Counted from the first letter of the stretch, positions 45,211 through 54,878 are shown. The stretch is 64,000 nt of DNA from B16-G9 sp964400655 (GCA_964400655.1 CAYNVN010000121.1:28772-92771); one strand, 5' to 3'. Numbers and translations are program-made. The notes: generated by a model from the letters alone, not told the origin.

Positions 45211-46791
45211 TTACTTATTGTCAACATCCCACCATAAAGGTGTTCCGCCTGTGTCAGGACCTCCAAGACACTGAATGGCTTTTTCAACGGCACTGCCGTT
45301 TGTTTGATATTCAGGTTCTACAAAGTTGATTCTTTTTACAAAAGTTCCTTCGGGAATGGTTCCGCCACTATTGTTAATGTTCATGGGGAACTGTTTAGGA
45401 TAGCCGGTTCTTCTGAACTCCGACCATGCTTCCTGTCCGTCGGGGTACATGGCAATCCATTTCTGGGTGATAATTTTGTCAAGTTTGGTTTCAAAATCGG
45501 CACCTTCGTCCCATTTAATGGTTGCTGTTTCAACAGCTGCAAGACTGTTTTCGGGATGAACCGGATCGTTGTAATCGGCAGGAACAGATGCGTCGTCATT
45601 TACATAGGTATCGGCACCGGCGCATCCGTGTTGTTCAAACGATTTGGTAATACCGGTTTCGTAGAAATCCTGAGCTGTTCCGCCCATATTCCAGCCGCGC
45701 AATGCTCCTTCGGCTCTGAGGAAGTAAACTTCGGCACAGGTCATTAGCTGAACATCGCCGAAATCAACCAGTTTTGAAAAGCCTTCGTACTCCGATTTGG
45801 CAGCAATGTCAATCCCTTCGCGAATACCGTGATATTCTCCTGCAAAAGCAACGGAAGGCTGGAAATATTTATCAATACGCGGATCGTTGTAACCTTTTAA
45901 TATCGACTCCATATTGGCATTCATACGAATGTCGTTCCATGCGTTGTTGATGGTATTTAAGGGGTGAGCATAGCCCAGCGCACTGTAAACCATAAAATTA
46001 TCGCTGTTATCGGTCATAACACCATAGGGGTTGCTAATGGATTTTTCAGCCTCTGTTTTTGCCAGTGCAGGGTCAACATTTGAAACACGTATTGCCAAAC
46101 GTAAACGCAACGAATTGGCAAATTTAATCCATTGTGCATAGCTTCCGCCGTAAGCCAAATCGAAATTGGTAAAGCGGGCAATCGAATCGCCGTCGGCATA
46201 AGGCATTAAGGCGTTAATTGCATCATCAAGGTCTTTAAAAAACGCATCGTAAACATCTTTTTGGCAGTCGTAGTCAATGCTTCCGTCGTCGTTAACCTGA
46301 CCGTAATGGGTGTAAATAATCGGTCCGTAAATATCGCTCAGGCGGTGCATTGCTTCAACCTTAACTATTTTAGACCATGCAATAAAATCGGGGAAATTCT
46401 GACCGTATTTATTTACAATGGCCGTTGAAGCCATCACCTTGTCGTACGCATAAATCCACGGAAACTGGTTCCATCCGTTAACAAGAAAATAGGTCATGTT
46501 GTTGATGTTACCGCGAAACGGGGTAGGCGGCATCATATAACCCGAATAAACATCACCGATAAGGTTTTGCTGCAACTGAAATACCCAAACCGGATTAAAA
46601 ACATAAATGTTTTGCAAAGCGGTTTTCATGGGGTCGCCTACAATTTTAAAGTCGGCACTTAACTGCTCTTCCGTTACCTTGTAGGGGTCGGTATTAATAT
46701 CTTCAAAATTTTTGGTACAGCTTTGAAACAGTAAGCCCAGCGAGAGCACTACCAAAAGCGAACCAAAACCATATTTATATATTTTTTTCAT
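45211..46791 (-). CDS. SusD/RagB-like outer-membrane nutrient-binding lipoprotein
   Basis: The surface lipoprotein partner of the SusC transporter. From ATG 46791 it has 526 residues with a lipoprotein signal (LSLGLLFQSC, lipidated Cys near 25). NFEDINTDPYKVTE at the N-terminus and the helical TPR-like body are typical of the second SusD subfamily (SusD-like 2), which binds oligosaccharides or other nutrients. YFLRAEGALRGW and the C-terminal PEYQTNGSAVEKAIQ segment fit. It follows susC by 25 bases. The locus context suggests amino-sugar-containing glycans. Confidence 0.93.
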   Translation of the reverse strand: MKKIYKYGFGSLLVVLSLGLLFQSCTKNFEDINTDPYKVTEEQLSADFKIVGDPMKTALQNIYVFNPVWVFQLQQNLIGDVYSGYMMPPTPFRGNINNMTYFLVNGWNQFPWIYAYDKVMASTAIVNKYGQNFPDFIAWSKIVKVEAMHRLSDIYGPIIYTHYGQVNDDGSIDYDCQKDVYDAFFKDLDDAINALMPYADGDSIARFTNFDLAYGGSYAQWIKFANSLRLRLAIRVSNVDPALAKTEAEKSISNPYGVMTDNSDNFMVYSALGYAHPLNTINNAWNDIRMNANMESILKGYNDPRIDKYFQPSVAFAGEYHGIREGIDIAAKSEYEGFSKLVDFGDVQLMTCAEVYFLRAEGALRGWNMGGTAQDFYETGITKSFEQHGCAGADTYVNDDASVPADYNDPVHPENSLAAVETATIKWDEGADFETKLDKIITQKWIAMYPDGQEAWSEFRRTGYPKQFPMNINNSGGTIPEGTFVKRINFVEPEYQTNGSAVEKAIQCLGGPDTGGTPLWWDVDNK

Positions 46792-46816
46792 ATTCGATTG
46801 TTTTTTCAATGATTAA

Positions 46817-49800
46817 CTAAAATTTAACAGACAAGTTGAGTCCGAAACTTCTGGTTGAAGGGATACTGTAAGCATCTACACCCTGGAGTCCCACATTGGT
46901 TGCCATGGCTACGTCAGGATCGTATGGAGCATCCAGATAGAAAAAGAAGAGGTTTCTTGCAACAAATGACAACCTTAAATTTTTAACCACTTTTGAGTTA
47001 AGTTTAAAGTTGTAACCTGCCGAGAACTCGCGTAAACGTACGTTGGTGGCATCGTAAACATAGTATTCGGTAATACCGTCGCGACCGCCCACCGTATTAT
47101 AGAAATTATGGGCATCAAGTTTTCCGGAAACAGGAGTTCCGTCTTCGTAAACGGCATCAATTTCCACACCGCCGTTATCACGGTCATCAGCGGTAACCAG
47201 CGACACACCGTATTTATCGTTCATGGCCTGGGTAATCGACATTACCTCGCCGCCAAAACGACCGTCAATCAATGCTCTGAAAGTAAAATTACCTACGGTA
47301 ACCACGTTGTTAAATCCAAGCATAAAGTCGGGATTCGGGTTACCTACATAACCCAGTCCGCCTTCTTCCGCCATGGGTTTTCCATCGGCATCAACAACAA
47401 TTCTGCCCTGGCTGTCTCTTTTAAAACGTTTTCCGTAAATATCGCCAAACGAACCGCCTTCCGATATTACCATTGCGTAGTTGTTTACGTCGTTGGGAGT
47501 AATGTAATAAACACCGTCCAGTTTTTCGTGAAGTTCATCAACCGTATTCACGTTTTTCGTGAAGTTGAACATGGCCGACCATCTTACTTTTTTGGTTTCA
47601 ACAGGAACCACTTCCAGCATGGCTTCCACACCATTGTTTTTAATTCTACCGGCATTTACAAGATAGTACAGGAATCCGCTGCCTTGCGGTGCGCTGATTT
47701 GAACAAACTGATTTTCGGTAATGGAGTTATAATAGGTAAAGTCGAGATTTAACCTGCCGTTCCAGGTTCTGAAATCAACACCTATTTCCCACGATTTTGA
47801 TTTTTCGGGAACAAGTTCGGTTCCGTCGTTAAGGCCCAGTGTTACCGGTTCTCCGGTTCCTTTATTTGAGTAAAACGGAATCATGTTTGCAACGTAAGGG
47901 CTTACATCGTTACCCACAACGGCATACGAAGCTCTCACTTTCAGGAAATTGAGCCAATCGGCTTTTAAAACTTCCGAAAGAATAAACGAAGCACCTACCG
48001 AAGGGTAAAAATATGATTGATCGGGCAGGGTTGACGACCAGTCGTTACGTCCCGAAACATCAATATACAACATGCTTTTCCATCCGAACTGTGCACTTCC
48101 GTAAACCGACTGCAACTGTCTTCTGTATAAAGACTGTTTCATGTTAATGCCCGGCTGAACAAAGTTTTGAAGCTGGAATACATTGGCAATACCCAGTTTT
48201 CCGGGGAACGGGTCGAAATATTCGGTATAAATGCGTTCATCCCTGATGGAGGTTCCCAAATAAGCCGAAACATACCAGTCGGTACTATGGTAATCATAGT
48301 TTAACAACAGTTCGCCGTAGTACTGGCTGCCGTTTGTATTGTTCAAAATATAACGTCCGTTTTCGGTAGCCAATGTTCCCTGTGTGGTTGCATAGGCTTT
48401 TAATTCGTAAGTATCCCACGATTTATCAATGTTACCCCGGCCAATGATTTTAAGGTTTTTAGCCAGTCTTACATCGATGCTTGCCATGGTATAAACACGG
48501 TCGCGAACAGAGGTCATCGGGTTACGATTAATAATCCAATAGGGGTTTTGCTGTTTGTCGCTGTCGGCAAACCAGTTCTGCGCATTGAGGAATCTGTTGG
48601 GATCCCAAACTTCGTAATTCTCTTTGTAATAGTTAAAATCCATTCCTCTGGGGAACAGGTACAATCCTGTTAAGGGGTTCCAGTACAATCCCGTTACAGG
48701 CCGGTTGTTGGTTTTTTGATGCAGATAATTAACGGCACCAGTAACGTTAACAATACCGTCGAAAAAGCTTGCCGTTTCTTTTAAGTCGAAGTTATGGCGG
48801 TCGAACTTATTTTCGGGCACGATACCTTTTGAAGTGGTATTGGCATACGAAACATAGGTTTGTGCTTTTTGGTTTCCGCCACTAAACGAAAGGGAGTTAA
48901 TCCATGTGGTTCCGGTCTGATAAAAATCCTTAACATGATCGGGAGCTTCCGTACCCAGTTTATCGCCCCAGCTGTCGAGTGCACCATCGGATGTTTGTCC
49001 GTAAGAGTATTGCATATCGGGGATGGTAATCGGGTTTTCAAAAGTAAAGTTTGACGAAAAATTGATATCGGCAACACCTTCTTTACCTTTTTTGGTGGTA
49101 ATCATAATTACACCGTTTGCGGCCTGACTACCGTACAAAGCGGCAGCGGTAGCACCTTTTAAAACCGAAATACTTTCGATATCATCGGGGTTAAGGTTTG
49201 AAATGGCATCTCCTCCGTCAACACCCGGTGAGCCGTCGGCATTGGAGCCTCCCCAGGTACTTCCCGGTTGTTGGGGGGTATAGTTCAACATAGGAACACC
49301 GTCCACAACATACAACGGCTGATTGTTACGGGTTGATTTGTTACCACGTAATGTAATACGGGTTGATCCGCCTGTACCCGAAGCACTTTTGTTAATGGTC
49401 ATACCTGCCACCTTACCGTTAAGGGCATTGATGGGGTTTACCGACTTAATGGCCGTAATCTCTTCGGTATTAACCTGCTGGGTTGAATAGGCCAGCGATT
49501 TCTTTTCTTTTGAGATACCCAGCGCGGTAACAACAACTTCATCAAGATTAAGGTTACCGGGTTGCATAACAACATCAATAACATTTTTTCCGTTGATATC
49601 AACCGCAAGGGTATTGAAACCGATAAACGAAAACTCAAGGGTTTTCGCATCGCGGGGTACGGTAATTTTGTACTTACCGTCCATATCGGTTGTAGTACCT
49701 GTTGTTGTTCCTCTTACAACAACGTTAACGCCCGGCATGGTTGTGCCGTCTTCTCCTGACGTAACTACTCCTGTAATTACATTTTGGGCAAAAAGTGCAC

Positions 49801-49849
49801 CGGCACTTCCCAAAATAAACAGGAGCATTACTAGTAATGATTTTTTCAT
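46817..49849 (-). CDS. SusC/RagA-type TonB-dependent outer-membrane transporter
   Basis: A 1010-residue TonB-linked channel. A signal peptide (1-21) is followed by a carboxypeptidase-like regulatory domain (about 23-95, ITGVVTSGEDGTTMPGVNV). The plug includes NLNLDEVVVTALGISKEKKS and LRGNKSTRNNQPLYVVDGVP, and SISVLKGATAAALYGSQAANG is characteristic of SusC proteins. A large 22-stranded barrel ends in FGLNLSVKF. Together with SusD it imports oligosaccharides. It lies 14 bases after the ROK regulator gene, so regulator and transporter share a transcript. Confidence 0.96.
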   Translation of the reverse strand: MKKSLLVMLLFILGSAGALFAQNVITGVVTSGEDGTTMPGVNVVVRGTTTGTTTDMDGKYKITVPRDAKTLEFSFIGFNTLAVDINGKNVIDVVMQPGNLNLDEVVVTALGISKEKKSLAYSTQQVNTEEITAIKSVNPINALNGKVAGMTINKSASGTGGSTRITLRGNKSTRNNQPLYVVDGVPMLNYTPQQPGSTWGGSNADGSPGVDGGDAISNLNPDDIESISVLKGATAAALYGSQAANGVIMITTKKGKEGVADINFSSNFTFENPITIPDMQYSYGQTSDGALDSWGDKLGTEAPDHVKDFYQTGTTWINSLSFSGGNQKAQTYVSYANTTSKGIVPENKFDRHNFDLKETASFFDGIVNVTGAVNYLHQKTNNRPVTGLYWNPLTGLYLFPRGMDFNYYKENYEVWDPNRFLNAQNWFADSDKQQNPYWIINRNPMTSVRDRVYTMASIDVRLAKNLKIIGRGNIDKSWDTYELKAYATTQGTLATENGRYILNNTNGSQYYGELLLNYDYHSTDWYVSAYLGTSIRDERIYTEYFDPFPGKLGIANVFQLQNFVQPGINMKQSLYRRQLQSVYGSAQFGWKSMLYIDVSGRNDWSSTLPDQSYFYPSVGASFILSEVLKADWLNFLKVRASYAVVGNDVSPYVANMIPFYSNKGTGEPVTLGLNDGTELVPEKSKSWEIGVDFRTWNGRLNLDFTYYNSITENQFVQISAPQGSGFLYYLVNAGRIKNNGVEAMLEVVPVETKKVRWSAMFNFTKNVNTVDELHEKLDGVYYITPNDVNNYAMVISEGGSFGDIYGKRFKRDSQGRIVVDADGKPMAEEGGLGYVGNPNPDFMLGFNNVVTVGNFTFRALIDGRFGGEVMSITQAMNDKYGVSLVTADDRDNGGVEIDAVYEDGTPVSGKLDAHNFYNTVGGRDGITEYYVYDATNVRLREFSAGYNFKLNSKVVKNLRLSFVARNLFFFYLDAPYDPDVAMATNVGLQGVDAYSIPSTRSFGLNLSVKF

Positions 49850-49863
49850 AAGCTTGGTTTCTG

Positions 49864-51075
49864 TTAATTAATAATATTATTTGGGTTTGAAAAATGTCTT
49901 TCAACTGCATTAATTACCGGCCCCAACAGGCTGGCCGATTCTCCCATATCTGAAATCTCGATACGGTAAGAGTTTCGCAGATCGTTTAAGCAATATTTAT
50001 TTAATGAATGTTCGATGGGAATGGTTAAAAAGTGTCCGGCTTTGAGCATTTGCCCGCCGAACAAGATAAGCTCGGGATTGAGTATTTGTACCAGCATGGC
50101 AATACCCCTGCCCAGCTCCGCTCCTACTTCCGCTAAAATATCAATGGAAAACGAATCGCCTTTTAATGCCGACTCAACAATGGTCATGTAATGGATGGTT
50201 TTAGGATTTTTGCCCGTTAACCTTGTTATATCGGTATTCTCACCCTTTGCAATTCCTTCGATGGCCAGCCGGCTTAAAGTGTTCCCCGAAGCAACCGTTT
50301 CCAAACAGCCCCGCTTGCCGCAACGGCACATAATTCCGTTTTCGATAACCGGAATGTGGCTGAACTCTCCCGAAAATCCAGAGCTGCCGTTATAAAGTTT
50401 TCCGTCTAAGATAAGTCCTGTTCCCAAACCCCATCCTATATATATAACAAGCGTATTGTTTGTGTTTTTTGCTTTTCCAAATCGCAATTCGGCCAGTGCA
50501 CGCGATTTGGCATCGTTGATAATATAAACGGGCAGGCCGATTCGCTTTTTTAAGATTTCCGATAACGCAATATCGCCGAAATTCAGAAAATTAAGATTAA
50601 CCCCTTTGTCGGAGTTGGTTAATCCGGGTAAACTTATGCCCACTCCTTTCAGCCGGTCGTTATTGATTTTTAGCTCCTTTACAAATTTGTTAATCTCGGA
50701 CGAAACAATATCAACAGTAGCGTTTTTATCATTAAGATCGATTACAAACTGACGGGTTCCGGTAACGTTTACGTTTTTACTGTTTATAAGCGCTAACTTA
50801 ACGGAGTAACGCTCCATGGCTACCGAAATAAAATAAAAAGCATCTTCCGTGAGACCGACTAAATTTGGTTTTCTGCCACCGCTTGAACTTGCCGAACCCA
50901 TTATTTCAATATACTTTTCTTCCGACAGTTCGGCCAGAAGCTGCGTGATGGTAGGTAAACTCAAACCGGTTTCCTTAACCAAATTTGCATTTGTAAGGGC
51001 TTTGTTCACATACAGCAACTTAACAATCTCGTTTTTTTGCAGCTGCTTTTTTGTATCTTTTTTAGAGTTAACCAA
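49864..51075 (-). CDS. ROK-family transcriptional regulator (NagC-like)
   Basis: A 403-residue repressor-like protein: an N-terminal winged helix (LVKETGLSLPTITQLLAEL) and a ROK sugar-kinase-like domain with the zinc site MCRCGKRGCLETVASG (C250, C252, C257), H240 in GEFSHIPV, and an ND pair (187-188). ROK regulators of this type bind N-acetylglucosamine 6-phosphate or other sugar phosphates. It begins with TTG (no ATG is available before the helix) and precedes susC by 14 bases, so it probably controls the adjacent SusCD and NagB-LmbE genes. Kinase function is unlikely given the DNA-binding domain. Confidence 0.9.
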   Translation of the reverse strand: MVNSKKDTKKQLQKNEIVKLLYVNKALTNANLVKETGLSLPTITQLLAELSEEKYIEIMGSASSSGGRKPNLVGLTEDAFYFISVAMERYSVKLALINSKNVNVTGTRQFVIDLNDKNATVDIVSSEINKFVKELKINNDRLKGVGISLPGLTNSDKGVNLNFLNFGDIALSEILKKRIGLPVYIINDAKSRALAELRFGKAKNTNNTLVIYIGWGLGTGLILDGKLYNGSSGFSGEFSHIPVIENGIMCRCGKRGCLETVASGNTLSRLAIEGIAKGENTDITRLTGKNPKTIHYMTIVESALKGDSFSIDILAEVGAELGRGIAMLVQILNPELILFGGQMLKAGHFLTIPIEHSLNKYCLNDLRNSYRIEISDMGESASLLGPVINAVERHFSNPNNIIN

Positions 51076-51186
51076 AAAATATTTTTTTAATTATTAACGC
51101 ACATTCTTAAAAGAAGGAGTAAAGTAAGGATAAAAATATTAAATAAGCAAGAATAGTTATTAAAATATTTTAAAAAAGATATTGTA

Positions 51187-52689
51187 CTAATGATATTTTT
51201 TGTCTTCGATTCGTTGGATTCCCTGCTTTGCTTTTTCTTTAATACTGGTTTCGTACTCGTCGAAATCAAGACTTCGACAGAGGTTGTAATATTTTAATGC
51301 CTGCGGAAAATTATTTTCTTCTTCAAACATAATTCCCAGTTGTAGTGCGGCATTACCGGCAAAATAGCGTCTGGAGTTTTTTCCGCTTTCGACGGTTTTT
51401 ATCAAAAAGGCTTTGGCCAAATCGTGGTTTCCCGATTTTTGTTCAACACGCCCCAAACGGTAGAGTCGTTCGGTTTTTTCGTCGGATGCAAGCAGTGCTG
51501 TATCGGCCGACATTAATATGTTGCGGGCTTTTGAATAATACCCGCCGTCAAAAAGCAGGCGTGCTTTTAACAGAACAATGTTTGGCACTTTTCCGGAATT
51601 TGCCTCTTTTTCGGCTTCTTTGTCCGCATCAACATTTAGTTCGCCTGTGGATAAAACTTTTTTCATTGTCTTGTTGTAAGCTTCGGTATTGCCTTGTAAC
51701 AAATAGCACCAACCCGATTTTCGCCAGGCATCTTTAATAAAATTCTTACCCTGAAATCCGTCAATAAAACGGCGGTAATCTTCAATGGCATTTCTATCCA
51801 ATTTTCGCAACCGGTATTCACCTTTTAAATAAAAAAGATAGTAAAAGGGGTGATAACCTTTCCATTGTGTAATTTCATTAAGCAGTTTCAGGGCATCATC
51901 GTTACGTGCCGATCGTGCCAGCATGTTTACTTTAAGAAATGCCAGCATCAGGTTATGATTAACAAACGGGGTTAACTGTTCCATCAGCTGCTCTTTTTTC
52001 GACTCGTCAAGTCCAAGGTTCATCTCCATAAAACCAAGATAAAACAGTATTTCGGGTTGTAAATAGTTAAGGGCGGCATTGCTTTGAACAACCGACAAGG
52101 CATTATAAAGTTCATTTTCACCCTGCGGAACGGTTCCTTCCATAGAAATCAGCGATAATATCCAGTGATAGCGGTCGGGCACCATACCTATTATTATATG
52201 GAGTACACCCTGCGTGATTAACTGCGGCTCGAAATCGGGAAAGAGGAGTCTGTTTTTTTCAATAAGCAGATAGCTTCTTCGTATATCCAGTGCCGAAGTA
52301 AAATAGTTTTGGAACTTCAACCCCGCAACAGCCCATTGCAATCTGATATTGGCTTTTAAATAGTTTTTGTAAGGTTCGCTATCCGGTAATTTATCCAGTT
52401 TGTCAAGTCTTTCGTCTTCCCTTTCTTCAATCCTGTTGAAAAGGGATTCGTTTTCATCAATAAAAAGCGTAAGGAAATCGATATGGTTTTCAAGATAAAC
52501 GGTAAACAGATTGTCGGGGTTTTCCTTTTTTTCTTCTGCAATAAGTTTATTTGCATCATCAAAACGCAGAGCAATAATTTGGGAATATGCCTGCCGGCAA
52601 CGGTCATTTACCACTACCGATTGTGCCGGTGATAAAAAACCGGAAAAAAGTATCAGGTAGATAAAAAAAGGCAGGGCTCTTAATGGCAT
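51187..52689 (-). CDS. Secreted or periplasmic TPR-repeat protein of unknown function
   Basis: A 500-residue protein with a hydrophobic N-terminal signal (PLRALPFFIYLILFSGFL, likely cleaved after AQS) and an all-helical body. Tetratricopeptide-like units are visible in EILFYLGFMEMNLGLDESKK, FYLKGEYRLRKLDRNAIEDY and NAALQLGIMFEEENNFPQAL. TPR proteins of this kind scaffold other proteins; the partner is unknown. A perfect -7 box lies 49 bases upstream, after a G-rich repeat. It is encoded on the same strand as the ROK regulator, 111 bases before it. Confidence 0.8.
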   Translation of the reverse strand: MPLRALPFFIYLILFSGFLSPAQSVVVNDRCRQAYSQIIALRFDDANKLIAEEKKENPDNLFTVYLENHIDFLTLFIDENESLFNRIEEREDERLDKLDKLPDSEPYKNYLKANIRLQWAVAGLKFQNYFTSALDIRRSYLLIEKNRLLFPDFEPQLITQGVLHIIIGMVPDRYHWILSLISMEGTVPQGENELYNALSVVQSNAALNYLQPEILFYLGFMEMNLGLDESKKEQLMEQLTPFVNHNLMLAFLKVNMLARSARNDDALKLLNEITQWKGYHPFYYLFYLKGEYRLRKLDRNAIEDYRRFIDGFQGKNFIKDAWRKSGWCYLLQGNTEAYNKTMKKVLSTGELNVDADKEAEKEANSGKVPNIVLLKARLLFDGGYYSKARNILMSADTALLASDEKTERLYRLGRVEQKSGNHDLAKAFLIKTVESGKNSRRYFAGNAALQLGIMFEEENNFPQALKYYNLCRSLDFDEYETSIKEKAKQGIQRIEDKKYH

Positions 52690-52738
52690 ATTACATGTAT
52701 TGTGGCGGTTTGGAAACAGCAGGCAAGATAGCCATTTT

Positions 52739-52746
52739 CAAAAATA
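52739..52746 (-). promoter_or_regulatory. -7 promoter box (TATTTTTG) for the TPR gene
   Basis: This exact TAnnTTTG match on the minus strand is 49 bases upstream of the ATG at 52689, with the G-rich repeat just upstream of it. Confidence 0.5.
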
Positions 52747-52775
52747 GATAAAATATTTTCTTTATACGAGAGATT

Positions 52776-52852
52776 TGAGTTGGGGGTTAAGGGTTAGGGG
52801 TTGGGGGTTAGGAGTTAAGGGTTAAGAGTTATGGGTTAAGAGTTATGGGTGG
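52776..52852. repeat. Tandem 7-base G-rich repeat (NGGGTTA), 11 units
   Basis: Eleven degenerate 7-base units (such as GGGGTTA, AGGGTTA, AGAGTTA, TGGGTTA) run in exact register between the TPR promoter and a terminator. Four G-runs of three or more lie within about 26 bases at 52782-52807, which fits the pattern of a G-quadruplex. It is non-coding. Confidence 0.8.
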
Positions 52853-52864
52853 GGGTATTTTATT

Positions 52865-52895
52865 AAAAAAAAAGGAACACCCTTTTGGCATTCCT
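52865..52895 (-). terminator. Intrinsic terminator after the zinc-ribbon coiled-coil gene
   Basis: On the minus strand, a 9-bp stem (AGGAATGCC with GGGTGTTCCT, two G-T pairs) is followed by nine T. It begins 25 bases after the stop codon of the gene at 52921. Confidence 0.75.
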
Positions 52896-52920
52896 CTTTG
52901 TTTTCTGTTTTGTCCGGTAA

Positions 52921-53697
52921 CTACTGGTTGGCTACTTTTTCGGCAATATCGCTGTCGACAAGAATACGGCCGCAATATTCGCAAACAATAATTTTTTTGT
53001 GAAGCTTGATGTCTAACTGGTGCTGGGGCGGAATTTTGTTAAAGCAACCACCGCAGGCATCGCGTTCAATCTGAACAACGGCCAGTCCGTTACGTGCATT
53101 TTTACGGATACGTTTATAGGCTGTAAGCAAACGTTCTTCGATAAATTTTTCGTTTGACTCCGACTTTTTCTGAAGTTCAACCTCTTCCTTTTTGGTTTCT
53201 TCGATGATGCCGTCCAGTTCGTCTTTTTTTGCCGTTAAATCCTGTGTACGTTCATCAAGTTTGGCTTGTGCTTCGGCAACTTCGGCTTCCAGCAGTTCTA
53301 TACGGTGTTTTGCCTCTTTGATTCTCTTTTCCTGAAGTTCGATTTCCAGTTTTTGAAACTCAACTTCTTTTGACAGTGCATCATACTCGCGATTGTTACG
53401 AACATTCAGCAGTTGTTCTTCATATCTTTTTATCAGCGCATTGCTTTCGGAGATGGCGTTCTCTTTTTCACCGATCGAGGTGTTGAGGGATGCAATCTCT
53501 TCGTTGAATTTTGCAATACGGGTTTCAAGACCTGCAATTTCATCTTCAAGGTCCTGCACTTCCAGCGGAAGCTCACCGCGAATGATTCTGATTTTGTCTA
53601 TTTGAGAGTCTATCTGCTGTAAAGAGTAGAGAGCTACCAGCTTTTGTTCAACGCTTACATCTTTCTCTTCACCTGCTTTTGCTTTTTTACTTGTCAT
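52921..53697 (-). CDS. Coiled-coil protein with C4-type zinc ribbon
   Basis: A 258-residue cytoplasmic protein: a long antiparallel coiled coil (about 20-195, rich in E, K, L and I heptads) and a C-terminal zinc ribbon with CGGC and CEYC. It is commonly encoded beside the Nif3-like protein, as here with a gap of 21 bases, and the two are probably co-transcribed. The molecular role is unknown; nucleic-acid binding through the ribbon has been suggested for the family. Confidence 0.87.
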   Translation of the reverse strand: MTSKKAKAGEEKDVSVEQKLVALYSLQQIDSQIDKIRIIRGELPLEVQDLEDEIAGLETRIAKFNEEIASLNTSIGEKENAISESNALIKRYEEQLLNVRNNREYDALSKEVEFQKLEIELQEKRIKEAKHRIELLEAEVAEAQAKLDERTQDLTAKKDELDGIIEETKKEEVELQKKSESNEKFIEERLLTAYKRIRKNARNGLAVVQIERDACGGCFNKIPPQHQLDIKLHKKIIVCEYCGRILVDSDIAEKVANQ

Positions 53698-53718
53698 ATC
53701 AACTTTGTTTTCAGTTTT

Positions 53719-54813
53719 TTATAAAAACGAAACCGGATTAGTGGTTGTTTCTGAAATTTGGAGTGCAAAATTAGCAAAATTTTCCTTAATAATTTCATAC
53801 AAAAGCTCTTTTGTGAATTGTTCCGTTTCATAATGTCCGGCATCCACCAATGTCATCTCCTTAAGATGCTCGAAAAAGTCGTGATATTTAATGTCGGCGG
53901 TTATGAAAAGATCGGCTCCGGCACTGAATGCGTTGTGAATAAGGAAACTGCCCGATCCTCCGCAAAAGGCTACTTTTTTAACGGGGCGCTCAACAGGAGT
54001 GTTGTATTTTATTGCCTGCGCCCCCAGTACTTTTTTTACTTTTTTAAGATAGTCGGTAACCGGCAGTTCATTTTCAAGTTCGCCGATCATGCCGGCACCG
54101 GTTCCTTCGTAAACATTATCCAAAGGATAAACATCGTAGGCTACCTCTTCGTAAGGGTGAGCCGATAACATAGCCGAAATTACATGTTGAAGTCTGAAGG
54201 AGGGGACAACCGTTTCTATTTTAACCTCTTTTTCAAAATGAGTTTTTCCCTTCTCCCCCACATACGGGTTGGTGTTTTCGCCGGCACGAAAGCTTCCTTC
54301 GCCGGTTGTGTTAAAGCTGCAATTATCGTAATTACCTATATTTCCCGCCCCGGCATCAAACATGCTTTTTCGTACGGTTTCGGCATGGTCAACAGGACAA
54401 AAAACCACAATCTTTTTTAGCGAGGATCCTCCGGGAGCCAGAATTTTTAAGTTTTTCAATCCGAGTTTTTCGCCCAGTTTGGCATTAACACCTTTTGCCA
54501 TCCCGTCGATATTGGTATGAATGGCGTAAAGAGCTATATCGTTTTTAATGGCTTTGATAACTATTTTTTCGGTAAGGGTTTTTCCGGTTATCTTTTTTAG
54601 TCCTTTAAAAATTACCGGGTGGTGGGCAATAATAAGTTTGTGTCCGTTTTTTATGGCTTCGTCCATTACCTCTTCGGTAACATCAAGTGTAATTAAAGCA
54701 CTTTGAATTTGCTGTTGCGGATTTCCAATTAAAAGCCCCGCATTGTCGTACGATTCCTGTACTGACAGCGGTGCAAATTTTTCCAAAACAGCCGTTATAT
54801 CCTTTATTGTCAT
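53719..54813 (-). CDS. Nif3-like dinuclear metal-centre protein, long form
   Basis: A 364-residue member of the Nif3/YbgI family. The N-terminal metal-binding half has YDNAGLLIGN and LIIAHHPVIFKGLK (HH of the di-metal site), and the C-terminal half has FCGGSGSFLIHNAF and DIKYHDFFEHL, closing with DAGHYETEQ. The extra middle segment (about 130-230, PYVGEKGKTHFEKEVKIETV and HPYEEVAYDVYPL) is the PII-like insertion of the long forms. These proteins form hexameric rings; a GTP cyclohydrolase-like role has been proposed but is not settled. It pairs with the downstream zinc-ribbon gene. Confidence 0.93.
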   Translation of the reverse strand: MTIKDITAVLEKFAPLSVQESYDNAGLLIGNPQQQIQSALITLDVTEEVMDEAIKNGHKLIIAHHPVIFKGLKKITGKTLTEKIVIKAIKNDIALYAIHTNIDGMAKGVNAKLGEKLGLKNLKILAPGGSSLKKIVVFCPVDHAETVRKSMFDAGAGNIGNYDNCSFNTTGEGSFRAGENTNPYVGEKGKTHFEKEVKIETVVPSFRLQHVISAMLSAHPYEEVAYDVYPLDNVYEGTGAGMIGELENELPVTDYLKKVKKVLGAQAIKYNTPVERPVKKVAFCGGSGSFLIHNAFSAGADLFITADIKYHDFFEHLKEMTLVDAGHYETEQFTKELLYEIIKENFANFALQISETTTNPVSFL

Positions 54814-54878
54814 CTTATATTAAATAAAAATTAGGAGAATTTGGTGCTAAATTAACATTTCCTTTCTATTTTTACGGT

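Noticed and set aside
49864..51075. Considered as a sugar kinase (glucokinase-type ROK)
   Set aside because: An N-terminal winged helix and the locus position indicate a regulator.
52776..52852. Considered as a CRISPR array
   Set aside because: Units are only 7 bases with no spacers, and no cas gene is in the window.
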